Of a DNA stretch of 64,000 nt, positions 47,964 to 58,145 are shown in pieces. Position 1 is the first letter of the stretch. Each line of letters opens with the position of its first letter. The notes under the pieces were generated by a model. It made no database searches. It had not been told where the DNA came from and was given only the letters and a program-made list of their open reading frames with translations. The stretch comes from Sphaerisporangium siamense (GTDB lineage: Bacteria; Actinomycetota; Actinomycetes; Streptosporangiales; Streptosporangiaceae), in contig NZ_JACHND010000001.1 in NCBI RefSeq assembly GCF_014205275.1, positions 7,874,001 through 7,938,000 on the forward strand, given 5' to 3'. The position numbers and the translations under genes were made by a program.

Positions 47964-49022
47964 TCAGGCCAGTTCGAGCGCGCCCGCGGCGGCGAAGGCG
48001 TCGACGGGGATCGTCAGCGGGGTCGGCGCCCCGGAGATGGCCCAGTCGGGGTCCTTGAGGCCGTTGCCGGTGACCGTGCAGACGACGCGCTCGCCGTGCC
48101 GCAGCATGCCCTGCTCGTGGGCCTGGAGCAGGCCGGCCACGCTCGCGGCCGAGGCCAGCTCGACGAACACGCCCTCCTCCTGCGCGAGCAGCTTGTACGC
48201 CGCGGCGATCTGGCGGTCGGTGACGGCCTGGATGGCGCCGCCGGACTCGTCGCGGGCCGCCTCGGCGAGCCGCCAGGACGCCGGGTTGCCGATGCGGATG
48301 GCCGTGGCGATCGTGTGCGGGTGGGTGACCGGGGCGCCCTGGACGATGGGCGCGGCGCCGCTGGCCTGGAAGCCGAGCATGCGCGGGGTGCGGGTGGCGA
48401 CGCCGTCGCGGGCGTACTCGCGGTAGCCCATCCAGTAGGCGGAGATGTTGCCCGCGTTGCCGACGGGGATGCAGTGGACGTCCGGCGCGTCGCCGAGGGC
48501 GTCGACGATCTCGAACGCGGCGGTCTTCTGTCCCTGGAGCCGGTGGGGGTTCACCGAGTTGACCAGGGCGATCGGGAAGTTCTCCGCGAGCTTCCTGGTC
48601 ATTTCGAGGCAGTCGTCGAAGGAGCCGTCGACCTGGAGCAGCTTGGCGCCGTGCACGAGGGCCTGGGCCAGCTTGCCCATGGCGATCTTGCCGCGCGGCA
48701 CCAGGACCGCGCAGGTGAGCCCGGCGCGTACGGCGTAGGCCGCGGCGGAGGCGCTGGTGTTGCCCGTGGAAGCGCAGATGACGGCCTTGGCGCCCTCTTC
48801 GACCGCCTTGCTGATGGCCACGGTCATGCCCCGGTCCTTGAAGCTGCCGGTGGGGTTGAGGCCCTCGACCTTGAGGCTGACCTCGCAGCCGGTGAGGTCG
48901 GACAGGCGCCGCGCGGGAACGAGCGGCGTACCCCCCTCCAGCAGGGTGACCACGGGCGTCGTCGTGGTCACGGGGAGCCTGTCACGGTATTCCTCGATGA
49001 GGCCACGCCATGCCCTGAACAT
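47964..49022 (-). CDS. thrC: Threonine synthase
   Basis: A 352-residue PLP enzyme (short, class I actinobacterial type) converting O-phosphohomoserine to threonine. PLP Lys62 is in [26 protein letters not shown] and the Gly-rich [13 protein letters not shown] phosphate loop follow. ATG 49022 has GGGAGGAGCG upstream. Normally next to hom; here three glycosyltransferase genes lie between. Confidence 0.96.
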   Translation of the reverse strand: MFRAWRGLIEEYRDRLPVTTTTPVVTLLEGGTPLVPARRLSDLTGCEVSLKVEGLNPTGSFKDRGMTVAISKAVEEGAKAVICASTGNTSASAAAYAVRAGLTCAVLVPRGKIAMGKLAQALVHGAKLLQVDGSFDDCLEMTRKLAENFPIALVNSVNPHRLQGQKTAAFEIVDALGDAPDVHCIPVGNAGNISAYWMGYREYARDGVATRTPRMLGFQASGAAPIVQGAPVTHPHTIATAIRIGNPASWRLAEAARDESGGAIQAVTDRQIAAAYKLLAQEEGVFVELASAASVAGLLQAHEQGMLRHGERVVCTVTGNGLKDPDWAISGAPTPLTIPVDAFAAAGALELA

Positions 49023-49420
49023 CGTCGCTCCTCCCGCGCCCGGCCGGGCGATCGTCGCACGGCGGCGCGTAACCATGGGTCCGCTACCAGCGGTATCAGG
49101 ACACCGAGTCTACGGGGACGCCCACGGCGCCGCGTCCGTTGTCCACAGGCTGGACGGGCGTTTCCCCGCCACCCGCGAGCTTCGCGCCACTCGCGGAACG
49201 TCCGGCGGGGAGAACTTCGGATCGCTCATCACTTCGGAAAAGCCTGTACAACTCACTCTTTACCGCCATTTACCAATAAATGGGAAAGGCGCGCATGATC
49301 GACGGGATCGCGGGAAAGGTGCGTCCGCCACCGCCCTCCCGCACGCTCTTACGAAGCTCTCAGGATCCTTGGGTAGGGTCGGCACCCGGCGGCGAAGCGA
49401 ACCGACGAAGGAGCACCACC
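49023..49420. other. Divergent promoter region between thrC and a GT2 gene
   Basis: About 400 nt. An AT-rich patch (~49215-49290) includes a perfect inverted repeat CATTTA-CCAA-TAAATG (49267-49282), a plausible operator or promoter element for the glycosyltransferase. The in-frame extension of that gene back to 49280 is not supported by a ribosome binding site. Confidence 0.4.
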
Positions 49421-51010
49421 GTGCCCGTCTCCCCGCGGACGGGACCGGCGACCACCGGTCTCGACCAGGGAAAGCCCACGACCCGTGGCCGAGGCGACCG
49501 GCCCAGGATCCGCCACAACGACTACTCCCCGCTCGTCCCACCCCCGCTCGGCGGCTGGAAGCCCGAGCTGCCGGTGAGCGTGGTCATCCCGGCCCACGGC
49601 GGACAGCACCGGCTCGACCTCACGCTCGCCGCCCTCGCCGCGCAGACCTACCCGGCCGGGCTGCTTGAGGTCATCGTCGTCGACGACGGCAGCGAGCCGC
49701 CCCTGCGCCTGCCGGCCGACCGCCCCGAGAACACCCGGCTCGTGCCCGCCGCGCCCGGCGGCTGGGGGACGGCGCACGCCCTCAACACCGGCGCCGCCCA
49801 CGCCGAGGGCGCGATCATCCAGCGCCTCGACTCCGACATGGTGATCTACCGCGAGCACATCGAGGCGCTGGCGCGCTGGCACCACCTCACCGACTACGTC
49901 GTCACCATCGGCGCCAAGGTCTTCCTGGAGGAGCCGCCGCTCACCGCCGCGCAGGTGCGCGCCGCCGTGGCCGCGGGCGACCTGGACTCGCTCTTCGACA
50001 TCGCGGCGGCGATCCCCAGCAGCACCGAGGCGACGATCCGCCGCCTGGACGGGCTGCGCGCCAGCAAGAACCCCTACCACGTCTGCACCGGCCCCACCGT
50101 GTCGCTGCGGCGCGACCTGTTCCGCGCGGCCGGGGGCCTGGACCCCGCGGTGCTGCGGGGCGAGGACACCGAGTTCGCCTACCGCCTGGCGACGCGCGGC
50201 GCCGTCTTCGTCCCCGACATGGCGGCCTGTGCCGTCCACCTGGGCATCCCCGCCCAGCGCCTCGACCCCGACGCCACCGTGCGCGTGGTCGCGCCCTTCC
50301 TCGCCCAGCGGGTGCCGCTGCGCCGCGACCTGCGCAAGGAGCGCGGCAGGCGCTGGCTGGTCCCCTACGTCGAGGTCGTGCTGGACGCCACGGGGCGCGC
50401 CGAGCCGGAGGTCCGCGCGGCCGTCGGCGCGGCGCTGAACGGCGGCCTGCCCGACGTCACGGTTACGCTGCTCGGGCCGTGGGCGTCGCTCACCGAGGGC
50501 CGTCACCCCGTGCTCGGCGACCCGCACTTCGAGGCGCGGCTGATCCGCGAGCAGTTCCGGCACGACCCCGCCGTCACCCTGGCCGCAGAGGCGCCGCGCG
50601 ACCCCGCACCCGTCCCGTTCCGCTACACCGGTCCCGTGGACGTCCCCCTGGCGCGCCGCTCCCTGGAACAGATGATCAAGACACTGTCCGAGACCCGGGC
50701 AGGACTGCTGGTGGTCGAGTTCCCCGACGGCCGCACCGCCCGCCTCGAACGCACCGAGGCGGTGAACCGCGCCCGCCTGCTCGCCGCGGAAGGCGAGGAC
50801 CTCGCCGAGGTCATCGCGCTGACCCACGGCGTACGGCACGCGTCGTCCGCGGAGTACTGGCCCTCCCCCGCCAAGGACGACGGACCCCAGCAGACCCCGC
50901 GACGTCCCGCCGACGGCGACGGCCGGCCCCCCCGAGACGGCGCCCCCTCCACACCCGGAGCCCCGGAGAAGCTGGTCAAAAGGCTGAGAACGGCCCTACG
51001 CGGCCGCTGA
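49421..51010 (+). CDS. Glycosyltransferase family 2 protein (paralog A)
   Basis: A 529-residue inverting GT-A enzyme. The catalytic domain starts ~residue 50 (VSVVIPAHGGQHRLDLTLAA), with nucleotide-binding VVDDGSEPP and the metal-binding RLDSDMVIY (DxD-type). LRGEDTEFAYRL (~250) is the usual base-containing ED motif. Residues ~310-480 form a second, less familiar domain. GTG start with AAGGAG 7 nt upstream. It faces paralog B tail to tail (27 nt). The shared N-terminal phrase NDY-S/T-PL-V/L-PP suggests gene duplication. Cytosolic or membrane-associated; acceptor unknown, likely an envelope glycan. Confidence 0.85.
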   Translation: MPVSPRTGPATTGLDQGKPTTRGRGDRPRIRHNDYSPLVPPPLGGWKPELPVSVVIPAHGGQHRLDLTLAALAAQTYPAGLLEVIVVDDGSEPPLRLPADRPENTRLVPAAPGGWGTAHALNTGAAHAEGAIIQRLDSDMVIYREHIEALARWHHLTDYVVTIGAKVFLEEPPLTAAQVRAAVAAGDLDSLFDIAAAIPSSTEATIRRLDGLRASKNPYHVCTGPTVSLRRDLFRAAGGLDPAVLRGEDTEFAYRLATRGAVFVPDMAACAVHLGIPAQRLDPDATVRVVAPFLAQRVPLRRDLRKERGRRWLVPYVEVVLDATGRAEPEVRAAVGAALNGGLPDVTVTLLGPWASLTEGRHPVLGDPHFEARLIREQFRHDPAVTLAAEAPRDPAPVPFRYTGPVDVPLARRSLEQMIKTLSETRAGLLVVEFPDGRTARLERTEAVNRARLLAAEGEDLAEVIALTHGVRHASSAEYWPSPAKDDGPQQTPRRPADGDGRPPRDGAPSTPGAPEKLVKRLRTALRGR

Positions 51011-51029
51011 GGCCCCACCTGCCGTCCGA

Positions 51030-51046
51030 GGCGCCCGTCAGGCGCC
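51030..51046. terminator. Small hairpin between convergent GT2 genes
   Basis: GGCGCC-CGTCA-GGCGCC spans the stop codon of paralog B, 20 nt after paralog A's stop. Short stem. Confidence 0.35.
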
Positions 51047-52780
51047 CTGGTCGTCGGCGGGTTCCGGCGGGCCGGTCCGGCGGGCCGAGATGCGTTTGAT
51101 CACTGTGCGGAAGCGGCTCGCCTTGAGCCGGGCGACCTCCCTGCGCAGGCCGCCCACCTCGCGCCGCAGGTCGACGGCGGACTTGCGCCACCGCCCCGCC
51201 TCCTCGCGCCACTTGGCGATCTGGCCGCGCAGGCGCTCGGCCTCCTTGGTGAGCCTGGCGATCTCCGCTTCGGCCTCCAGGCGCGCCCGGTAGGACATGC
51301 GGCGGCCCTTGATCTGCGGCGCCTGCCCGGCGGGCACGAACCCCAGGGTCTCGCCGTCGGTCCACAGCGTCCCGTACACCTCGTCCACGAGGTCGTCCAG
51401 GGCGTCCGGGGCGTTCCAGGTCCCCGCAGCCTCCTCCGTCTCCGGAGCCTCCGAAGTCGTGGGGGCCCCCGGGGTCATCGAGGTGCCGGACGTCGCGGCG
51501 GTGAGCTCTGCGCGTTCGAAGGCGGAGCGCCGTTCCAGGCGGGCCGTGACCAGGCCCTGCGGCCCTTCGGCGAGCAGGACGCCGACCAGCCCGTGGTCGC
51601 CCTCGACGGCCAGGTCGAGGAGCCGGGCGAGGCTGTCCTCCCCCGGCACCCACCCCGCGGGCAGCCGCAGCCGGTACGGCGCGAGGCGCGCGGGCTCGGC
51701 GGCGGCGAACCGCACCCGCGCGTCGTGGGCGTAGTGGCCGCGCAGCAGCGTGAGGTCGAGCCGGGGATCGCTCAGCGGGGCCCTGCGGTCGGGCGTGAGG
51801 GTGTCCCAGGGCCCGGCGAGCACCACCGACACGTCGGGGACGGTGCCGGCGAGCACGGCGTCCACGGTCGCGCGCGTCTCGTCGTACCCCTCGGCCGCCA
51901 CCAGGACGTCGAGATAGGGCACCTTCCACTGACGGGTGGGGTGGCCGCGCAGCCAGCGGTAGTGGGGGATGCGGTCGCCGATGAGCGCGTGGCTGACCCG
52001 GTCGATGCGCTCCTTGTCGCGCATCCGCATGGACGGCCCCAGGTGGTAGCCCTTGGCCAGCGGCTCGGGGACGAACACCGCCCCGGCCTGGGCGAGCCGG
52101 TAGCCCATCTCGGTGTCCTGGCCGAGGGGGAGGTCGACGTCCATCGGGCCGGCCCGCTCGATCAGGCGCCTGCCGACCGACGTCGCGCCGCCGACGTGCA
52201 GGCTGAAGGCCCGGCTCGGCGCCTGCGTGAGCCCGCGGGTGCGCCCGACCAGGTCGACCAGCCATTCGTGCGGCTCGGCGGGCTCGAACAGCTCGGCCAG
52301 GTCCTTGCCCGCCGCGACGACCTCGGGCGCGGGCAGCGCGGCCGTGGTGAAGCGCAGGTAGCTCGTGACGACGAGGTAGGGGGCGAGGTGGTGCCAGCGC
52401 ATGTGGGCCTCGACCTCGCGGGGGTCGGCGACCACGTCGGAGTCGAGCCAGTGGACGACGTCGCCGGTCGCCGCGGCCAGGCCGGCGTTGCGCGCGTCGG
52501 CCCTGCCGGGGGTGTCGCAGACGATCAGCCGCGTGCCCGCGGGACGGATCAGCGGCAGGCGCAGCGCGGGGCTGCTGCCGTTGTCGACAACGATGACGTC
52601 CAGCAGCTCGGCAGGGTAGGTCTGGGCGGCGAGGGCGGCCAGGGCCAGGTCGAGCTTGTCCTGCGCGCCGTGCGCGGGGATGACCACGCTGACCCGCAGG
52701 GTGGGGGTCCAGGCGCCGAGCGCGGGCGGGTCGAGCACGGTGTAGTCGTTGCCGCGCACGTGCCGGGCCATGGGGGTCAT
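51038..52780 (-). CDS. Glycosyltransferase family 2 protein with C-terminal coiled coil (paralog B)
   Basis: A 580-residue protein. The GT-A domain (~30-290) has VSVVIPAHGAQDKLDLALAA, VVDNGSSPALRLP, WLDSDVV and LGQDTEMGYRL. A middle domain (~290-430) parallels paralog A. Residues ~500-565 are a coiled coil rich in Arg/Glu (ARLTKEAERLRGQIAKWREE in part) ending in a basic tail, which could mediate oligomerisation or membrane contact. ATG overlaps the stop of the upstream GT2 gene (ATGA), so the pair is co-translated. Not found between hom and thrC in Mycobacterium or Streptomyces as I recall. Confidence 0.85.
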   Translation of the reverse strand: MTPMARHVRGNDYTVLDPPALGAWTPTLRVSVVIPAHGAQDKLDLALAALAAQTYPAELLDVIVVDNGSSPALRLPLIRPAGTRLIVCDTPGRADARNAGLAAATGDVVHWLDSDVVADPREVEAHMRWHHLAPYLVVTSYLRFTTAALPAPEVVAAGKDLAELFEPAEPHEWLVDLVGRTRGLTQAPSRAFSLHVGGATSVGRRLIERAGPMDVDLPLGQDTEMGYRLAQAGAVFVPEPLAKGYHLGPSMRMRDKERIDRVSHALIGDRIPHYRWLRGHPTRQWKVPYLDVLVAAEGYDETRATVDAVLAGTVPDVSVVLAGPWDTLTPDRRAPLSDPRLDLTLLRGHYAHDARVRFAAAEPARLAPYRLRLPAGWVPGEDSLARLLDLAVEGDHGLVGVLLAEGPQGLVTARLERRSAFERAELTAATSGTSMTPGAPTTSEAPETEEAAGTWNAPDALDDLVDEVYGTLWTDGETLGFVPAGQAPQIKGRRMSYRARLEAEAEIARLTKEAERLRGQIAKWREEAGRWRKSAVDLRREVGGLRREVARLKASRFRTVIKRISARRTGPPEPADDQGA

Positions 52781-53907
52781 GGGGCTTCCAGGACGAGGCT
52801 CGGCCGGAAGCCGCGCCACTGGTTGGTCGCCACGCGCAGGAAGTGCGCCAGGGGGAGCTGCCAGGTGTGGTCGGCGGCGATGGTGCGCCGCAGCACGTAG
52901 CCCAGCCCTTGGGTGCGGTAGATGCGGGCCCCGGCGGCGTGGGCGGTCTTGAGGAACTGGGCGTCCACGCCCCGCGCCACCCCCTCGAAACCGCCGATCT
53001 CCTGAAACTTCGCCCGAGCGAGGAAGATCGTACCGCCGGCCACGTGATCCGACCAGATCTCGCTGGTGTAGTCCGTGCGGCGCACCGTGACGCGGAGCGG
53101 CTCCAGGTAGAAGAACTCCGCCGCCGTCCCCACGATGTCGGCCCCGCTATAGGACCGCGCCATGATCAGGTCGGCCAGGTGCTCCGGGGAGTACCAGTCG
53201 TCGTCGTCCCACTTGGCGATCTCGTCGCCCGACGCCATGTCCGCCGCCCGGTCGAGCACCTCGCCGAACGGCGTGGCGGCGTCCGCCTCGCGCACCGTCA
53301 CCGGCAGGGGGAACGACTCCAGCGCCCGCCGCACGTCCGGGTGCGCGGACGGGACGCCGTGCAGGCCGAGCACGACCTCGACGTCCACGTGCCGCTGGCG
53401 GGCGATCTGGCCGAGCGCCGCGCCGAGCAGCTCGGGTCGCTTGCTGGACATGACCACGCTGACCTTGGGCACGGCCCCGGCGGGGCCGCGCAGGGCGAGG
53501 CGGCGCAGGCGCAGGCTGTGCTCCTCGCGCCGCAGATCGCTCACCGAGCGCACGGACGCGTCACGGGGCCCGGGCGCCCAGGAGGTGAGCGTGACGGCCA
53601 GGTCGGGGGCGGCCTCCTTGAACCAGGAGGGCGCCTCGTCGGCGTACACCGGCACGCCGGCCGCCGCGAGGCCCAGCACCGTCCTCAGCACCGTCTCCGG
53701 CGTCGCCTGCCGCTCCCCGGCGCGGACGTCCGGCCAGCGGACGCGCAGCCCCTCCAGAGGGCGCAGGCCCGCGACGGCGGCGGCCGTCAGCGGGAGGTCG
53801 GCCGCCTCGCCGCCGAGCACGGGACGCCCGTCCCGGAAGGCCAGGTCGGCGGGGCCTTCCGCGGGCGTACGCGTGTAGCCGAGCGGTGTCGGGTCACCCT
53901 CTGCCAC
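52777..53907 (-). CDS. Glycosyltransferase family 2 protein (third GT of the insert)
   Basis: A 376-residue protein. Residues 1-~140 are an extra domain with no motif I recognise; the GT-A domain begins ~148 with KVSVVMSSKRPELLGAALGQ and carries the Asp cluster KWDDDDWYSPEHL (~233-245). Late motifs GGFEGVARGVDAQFL and the aromatic WQLPLAHF follow. GTG or ATG at 53907 opens with MAEGDPTPLG; its ribosome binding site is AGGGAGTGCGG-like. It leads the two-gene minus-strand operon with paralog B, 68 nt downstream of hom. Confidence 0.83.
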   Translation of the reverse strand: MAEGDPTPLGYTRTPAEGPADLAFRDGRPVLGGEAADLPLTAAAVAGLRPLEGLRVRWPDVRAGERQATPETVLRTVLGLAAAGVPVYADEAPSWFKEAAPDLAVTLTSWAPGPRDASVRSVSDLRREEHSLRLRRLALRGPAGAVPKVSVVMSSKRPELLGAALGQIARQRHVDVEVVLGLHGVPSAHPDVRRALESFPLPVTVREADAATPFGEVLDRAADMASGDEIAKWDDDDWYSPEHLADLIMARSYSGADIVGTAAEFFYLEPLRVTVRRTDYTSEIWSDHVAGGTIFLARAKFQEIGGFEGVARGVDAQFLKTAHAAGARIYRTQGLGYVLRRTIAADHTWQLPLAHFLRVATNQWRGFRPSLVLEAP

Positions 53908-53975
53908 CGCACTCCCTTCGAAGATCGCCCTCCGCGGGGGGCGGAGGGCCGGCCGGGCGCGCGCCCGGCCGGTGA

Positions 53976-55343
53976 TCAGGAAGATTCCTCGCCCTCGACG
54001 CGCATCACGCTCGTCACGTCGCGGACGATGTCCAGCTCGCGCAGCCCGGAGATCGTCGCCGACAGCGCCGCGTCGGTGGCCCGGTGGGTGACCAGCACGA
54101 GCTGGGCGTCGTCGCCGTGCCCCTCCTGCCGGACGATCCGGATGGACACGTCGTGCTTGGCGAAGATCTCGGCGACCGTGGCGAGGACGCCCGGCTTGTC
54201 CGCGACGTCCAGCGAGACGTGGTAGCGCGTCACGGTCTCACCCATCGGATGGACGGCCAGGTCGGCGTACGTCGACTCCTGCGGGCCGTGCACCCCGGCG
54301 ATCCGGTTGCGCGCCACGGCGACGATGTCGCCCAGCACCGCCGACGCGGTGGGCGCGCCGCCGGCGCCCTTGCCGTAGAACATGAGCTGGCCCGCCGACT
54401 CGGCCTCCACGAACACCGCGTTGTAGGCCTCGCGCACGCCCGCCAGGGGGTGGGTCCTCGGGATCATCGCCGGGTGGACGCGCACGCCGACCGAGCGGCC
54501 GTCGTCGGAGCGGGCACAGATCGCCAGCAGCTTGATGACGTAGCCCATGGCCTTGGCGCTGGCGACGTCGGTGGCGGTGATCTCGGTGATGCCCTCGCGG
54601 TGGACATCGGCGGCGGTCACCCGGGTGTGGAAGGCGAGCCCGGCGAGGATGGCGGCCTTGGCGGCGGCGTCGAAGCCCTCGACGTCGGCGGTCGGGTCGG
54701 CCTCGGCGTACCCCAGGGACTGGGCCTCCTCCAGGGCGTCGGTGAACGACGCGCCCGTGGTGTCCATCTTGTCCAGGATGTAGTTGGTGGTGCCGTTGAC
54801 GATGCCGAGCACGCGCCGGACCCGGTCGCCGGCGAGGGACTCGCGCAGCGGGCGCAGCAGCGGGATCGCCCCCGCCACGCTGGCCTCGTAGTACAGGTCG
54901 CCGCCGTGCCGCTTGGCCGCGCCGTGGACCGTCGCGCCGTCCTCGGCGAGCAGCGCCTTGTTGGCCGTGACGATCGCCTTGCCGTCCGCCAGCGCCGCCA
55001 GCATGAGCGAGCGCGCGGGCTCGATGCCGCCGATCACCTCGACCACGATGTCGACGTCGTCCCGGGCCACCAGCGCCTCGGCGTCCGTGGTGAGCAGGGA
55101 AGGGTCCACCTCGCTGTCGCGCTTGCGGCCGAGGCGGCGCACCGCGACCCCGGCCAGCTCCAGCGGCGCGCCGATGCGGGCGGCCAGGTCGTCGGCCTGC
55201 TCGTGCAGCAGGCGCACGACCTGCGAGCCGACGACGCCGCAGCCGAGCAGCGCGACCCTCAGCGGACGGCCGGAGTCGCCCGGCCGCTCGTGCCGTCCGC
55301 GCTGCTCGTGGCGCGGCTCCTCGGCCCCCTCGACCGGTTTCAC
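53976..55343 (-). CDS. hom: Homoserine dehydrogenase
   Basis: A 455-residue enzyme reducing aspartate semialdehyde to homoserine. N-terminal Rossmann motif [12 protein letters not shown] (~30-41), catalytic region with [26 protein letters not shown] (Lys/Glu active-site helix), and a C-terminal ACT domain (~370-450, [19 protein letters not shown] in part) for threonine feedback. The GTG start overlaps the lysA stop (GTGA) and has GAGGGGG upstream, so hom is co-translated with lysA. Confidence 0.96.
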   Translation of the reverse strand: MKPVEGAEEPRHEQRGRHERPGDSGRPLRVALLGCGVVGSQVVRLLHEQADDLAARIGAPLELAGVAVRRLGRKRDSEVDPSLLTTDAEALVARDDVDIVVEVIGGIEPARSLMLAALADGKAIVTANKALLAEDGATVHGAAKRHGGDLYYEASVAGAIPLLRPLRESLAGDRVRRVLGIVNGTTNYILDKMDTTGASFTDALEEAQSLGYAEADPTADVEGFDAAAKAAILAGLAFHTRVTAADVHREGITEITATDVASAKAMGYVIKLLAICARSDDGRSVGVRVHPAMIPRTHPLAGVREAYNAVFVEAESAGQLMFYGKGAGGAPTASAVLGDIVAVARNRIAGVHGPQESTYADLAVHPMGETVTRYHVSLDVADKPGVLATVAEIFAKHDVSIRIVRQEGHGDDAQLVLVTHRATDAALSATISGLRELDIVRDVTSVMRVEGEESS

Positions 55344-56722
55344 ACTTGCCCCCTCAGGAGATCGTCCTCGGTTTCGCGGTGGACGATCACGCGGGACACG
55401 CCGTCCCGCACGGCCACCACGGCGGGCTTGGGCAGGTAGTTGTAATTGTTGGCCAGCGAACGGCAGTAGGCGCCGGTCGCCGGGAGCGCCAGAAGGTCGC
55501 CGACGGCGAGATCCTCGGGCAGCCAGGCGTCGCGCACGACGATGTCGCCGCTCTCGCAGTGCTTGCCGACCACGCGGGACAGCACCCCGGGCGCGTCGCT
55601 GGCCCGGGAGGCCAGCACGCAGGTGTACTCCGCGCCGTACAGGGCGGTGCGCAGGTTGTCGCTCATGCCGCCGTCCACGCTGACGTAGGAGCGGAGGCCC
55701 TCGACGTCCTTGATCGTGCCGACCTCGTAGAGCGTGACGCCGCTGGGGCCGGCGATGGCGCGCCCGGGCTCGACCGTGAGGCCGGGGACGGGCAGGCCGG
55801 CGTCGTCGCACACCCGGGCCACGATCTCACGCAGGCTGTCCGCCACGACCTTGATGTCCGGCGGGTCGTCGCCCCTGACGTAGGCGATGCCGTACCCGCC
55901 GCCGAGGTCCAGCTCGGGGAGCACGACGCCGTGCTCCTCCTTGACCTGCGTCAGCAGCACGGCCAGGCGCCGGGCGGCGACCTCGAAGCCCGCGGTGTCG
56001 AAGATCTGCGAGCCGATGTGGGAGTGCAGGCCGACCAGTTCGAGCTGGGGCAGGGCCAGAACGCGGCGCACGGCCTCGGCGGCGGCCCCGCTGTTCAGCG
56101 ACAGGCCGAACTTCTGGTCGTCGTGGGCCGTGGCGATGAACTCGTGCGTGTGCGCCTCGACCCCGGTGGTCACCCGGATCTGCACCTGGGCGCGGACGTC
56201 CAGCTTCTCGGCCAGATAGCCGACGCGGGCGATCTCGTCGAAGGAGTCGACGACGATGCGGCCGACCCCGGCGCGCAGCGCCGTCTCCAGCTCGGCGTAC
56301 GACTTGTTGTTGCCGTGCAGGGCGATGCGCTCGGGCGGGAAGCCGACCGAGAGTGCCACGGCGAGCTCGCCGCTGGTGCAGACGTCCAGGCCGAGGCCCT
56401 CCTGGTCGACCCAGCGGGCGACCTCTCTGCACAGGAACGCCTTGCCCGCGTAGTAGACGTGGCCGCCGTCGAAGGCGGCCTTGTAGTCGCGGCAGCGCGA
56501 GCGGAAGTCGTCCTCGTCGACGACGTAGAGCGGGGTACCGTACTCGCGGGCCAGATCGCGGACGTCCACGCCGGCGATCGTGACCGCCCCGTCCGCGCGG
56601 CCGGACGTTCGCGGCCAGACGGCGGGGTCGAGCGTGTTGAGGTCGGCCGGGGGCCGCGGCGGGCGCTCCTCGTGCGGCACCTCGGCATGGCGGTCACCGG
56701 CGGGATGGGCGAATCGACTCAC
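55340..56722 (-). CDS. lysA: Diaminopimelate decarboxylase
   Basis: A 460-residue fold-III PLP enzyme making lysine from meso-diaminopimelate. PLP Lys94 in [19 protein letters not shown]; the Gly-rich phosphate loop [16 protein letters not shown]; and the partner-subunit Cys in KHCESGD. Full length with a ~40-residue N-terminal extension. The GTG start has no ribosome binding site but a TAGCCT hexamer 7 nt upstream, so it may be leaderless, with hom following on the same message. Confidence 0.95.
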   Translation of the reverse strand: MSRFAHPAGDRHAEVPHEERPPRPPADLNTLDPAVWPRTSGRADGAVTIAGVDVRDLAREYGTPLYVVDEDDFRSRCRDYKAAFDGGHVYYAGKAFLCREVARWVDQEGLGLDVCTSGELAVALSVGFPPERIALHGNNKSYAELETALRAGVGRIVVDSFDEIARVGYLAEKLDVRAQVQIRVTTGVEAHTHEFIATAHDDQKFGLSLNSGAAAEAVRRVLALPQLELVGLHSHIGSQIFDTAGFEVAARRLAVLLTQVKEEHGVVLPELDLGGGYGIAYVRGDDPPDIKVVADSLREIVARVCDDAGLPVPGLTVEPGRAIAGPSGVTLYEVGTIKDVEGLRSYVSVDGGMSDNLRTALYGAEYTCVLASRASDAPGVLSRVVGKHCESGDIVVRDAWLPEDLAVGDLLALPATGAYCRSLANNYNYLPKPAVVAVRDGVSRVIVHRETEDDLLRGQV

Positions 56723-56729
56723 CCGAACG

Positions 56730-56735
56730 AGGCTA
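56730..56735 (-). promoter_or_regulatory. Putative -10 hexamer for leaderless lysA-hom transcript
   Basis: TAGCCT on the minus strand ends 7 nt before the GTG start of lysA. Confidence 0.45.
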
Positions 56736-56849
56736 TCCGACCTCGTGATCCTCCCGCGCCTTGTCCCAATCCGCGAGACGGGCCTGTGGAAGATCTCCGG
56801 ACGTTGAGGGCCTACGGCGCACCCCTTCCTGGGATTTGCCCGATTTTTT

Positions 56850-57614
56850 TCATATTTTGCCCGGAGGGGTCACCCCTAGCGCCGCCAGCCCCTCACCCAA
56901 GGTCTTCCGCACGGCCGCCGCCATCCACACCCGCGCCACATGAACCACTCCAGCGCTCTCGTCCCCCTTCGGAAGCGGCCCCGCCCCCTCGAAGGCATCG
57001 TGATACGCCTCGGCCAGCCGCACCAGAAAAGCGACCCTCCCCTGCTCCGGCCTCCGCCTCCCACCCACGGGCCTCTCCTCACCGGTCCTGCTGGCGACCT
57101 CGGCGAGGGTCCTCAGCACACGCCGGTCCCGTGGGTCGTCCAGCGCCTCGGGACGGAACGGGCCGCGCACTCCGAGGTCCCCGGCCCAACGGAGCACATT
57201 GCCGGCCCGGACGTAGGCGTATCTGACGACGAAGCCGGGATTGCCCCAGTCCCTGGGCCGGTCAGGCCAGGGCTCGTCTCCATGGTCATCCCGCACACCT
57301 ACATCGGCCACCACGTCCACCCACGCCGGCACGCCTACAGCCGCCGACTCCTCCCCCATTCCCTCCCCGAGAACGTCCCGCACGACCTCACCCGGCTCAG
57401 CGACCTCGATGACCAGCAACCCGTCCGGCCGTACCTCCACCGCGACGACCCCCGCCAACGCCCGAACCCGCGCCGCGAGCTCCTCCCCCACCCCCGGCGC
57501 GTCCTCAAGCCCCCGGCTCAGCGCCACAGCCGAAACGTAGGTGGCCCCCCGCTCCCAAGTCCCCCGAGGCACCGGCGGCGCCCCCAGCACCTCCCACAAC
57601 GCCCACACACCCAC
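56850..57614 (-). CDS. ArgS-like protein lacking the catalytic core (N-terminal add-on plus DALR domain)
   Basis: A 254-residue protein placed where argS normally precedes lysA. Residues ~25-85 ([40 protein letters not shown]) resemble the N-terminal additional domain of arginyl-tRNA synthetase. Residues ~125-254 resemble its DALR anticodon-binding helices ([30 protein letters not shown], ending [16 protein letters not shown]). The HIGH and KMSKS catalytic domain is entirely missing. It cannot charge tRNA; a tRNA-Arg binding or regulatory role is inference. The GTG has TAGTCT 6 nt upstream, so it looks transcribed and leaderless. Confidence 0.78.
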   Translation of the reverse strand: MGVWALWEVLGAPPVPRGTWERGATYVSAVALSRGLEDAPGVGEELAARVRALAGVVAVEVRPDGLLVIEVAEPGEVVRDVLGEGMGEESAAVGVPAWVDVVADVGVRDDHGDEPWPDRPRDWGNPGFVVRYAYVRAGNVLRWAGDLGVRGPFRPEALDDPRDRRVLRTLAEVASRTGEERPVGGRRRPEQGRVAFLVRLAEAYHDAFEGAGPLPKGDESAGVVHVARVWMAAAVRKTLGEGLAALGVTPPGKI

Positions 57615-57620
57615 GCCCGC

Positions 57621-57626
57621 AGACTA
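57621..57626 (-). promoter_or_regulatory. Putative leaderless -10 hexamer for the ArgS-like gene
   Basis: TAGTCT on the minus strand lies exactly 6 nt before the GTG start. Confidence 0.45.
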
Positions 57627-57668
57627 GCGTCCCGCCTTCCTCCCACTCCGGGCCCGGCGTTCAAGGGT

Positions 57669-57834
57669 GACCACGACTGGCGCGGTACGGGCGGAGTTAC
57701 TCGGCCTCGACCACTGACAAGAATTCTTATGGCCGTAGTGATCTGTTGTGGCTGGGGTGAGTTATCCCACCCGTGCAGGTCCGTCGTGGTCGCTCGCCGC
57801 GAGCCCACCCTTGAAGCCTGGGCCTGCGGCGAGA
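57669..57834 (+). repeat. Repeat copy A of a ~165-bp element
   Basis: Begins GACCACGACTGGCGCGGTAC and ends GGCCTGCGGCGAGA. It shares with copy B the blocks GCGGTACGGGCGG, ACAAGAATTCT, ATGGCCGTAGTGAT, GTGAGTTATCCCACCCGTGC and GAGCCCACCCTTGAAG. Identity to copy B is roughly 85 percent by eye. Confidence 0.85.
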
Positions 57835-57860
57835 ATGACAGGTGGTCGGTTCACCTGGGT

Positions 57861-58026
57861 GACCACAACGACGCGGTACGGGCGGGGCTACTCAACCGCG
57901 ACCACTTACAAGAATTCTCATGGCCGTAGTGATGCTGTATGGCTGAGGTGAGTTATCCCACCCGTGCGGGTCCGTCGTGGTCACTCGCCGTGAGCCCACC
58001 CTTGAAGTCCGGGCCTGCGGCGAGAG
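57861..58026 (+). repeat. Repeat copy B, direct orientation
   Basis: Same blocks and order as copy A, starting 192 nt further on. The internal AAGAATTCTCATGGCCGTAG is nearly unchanged. Confidence 0.85.
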
Positions 58027-58107
58027 CGACGTTGCTCCGTTGTCCTGCACCGCTCGCTCTCACGCCACAGCACAACCCACGCTGCAGACCAACGTTCGGC
58101 TTCCCTC

Positions 58108-58137
58108 GCGCCGCAGGCCCAGCCTTCAAGAGCTGGC
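58108..58137 (-). repeat. Partial repeat module, inverted
   Basis: CGCCGCAGGCCC followed by CTTCAAG matches, on the minus strand, only the last ~30 bp of the A/B element (CTTGAA to CTGCGGCG). Confidence 0.55.
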
Positions 58138-58145
58138 CGGCCGTC

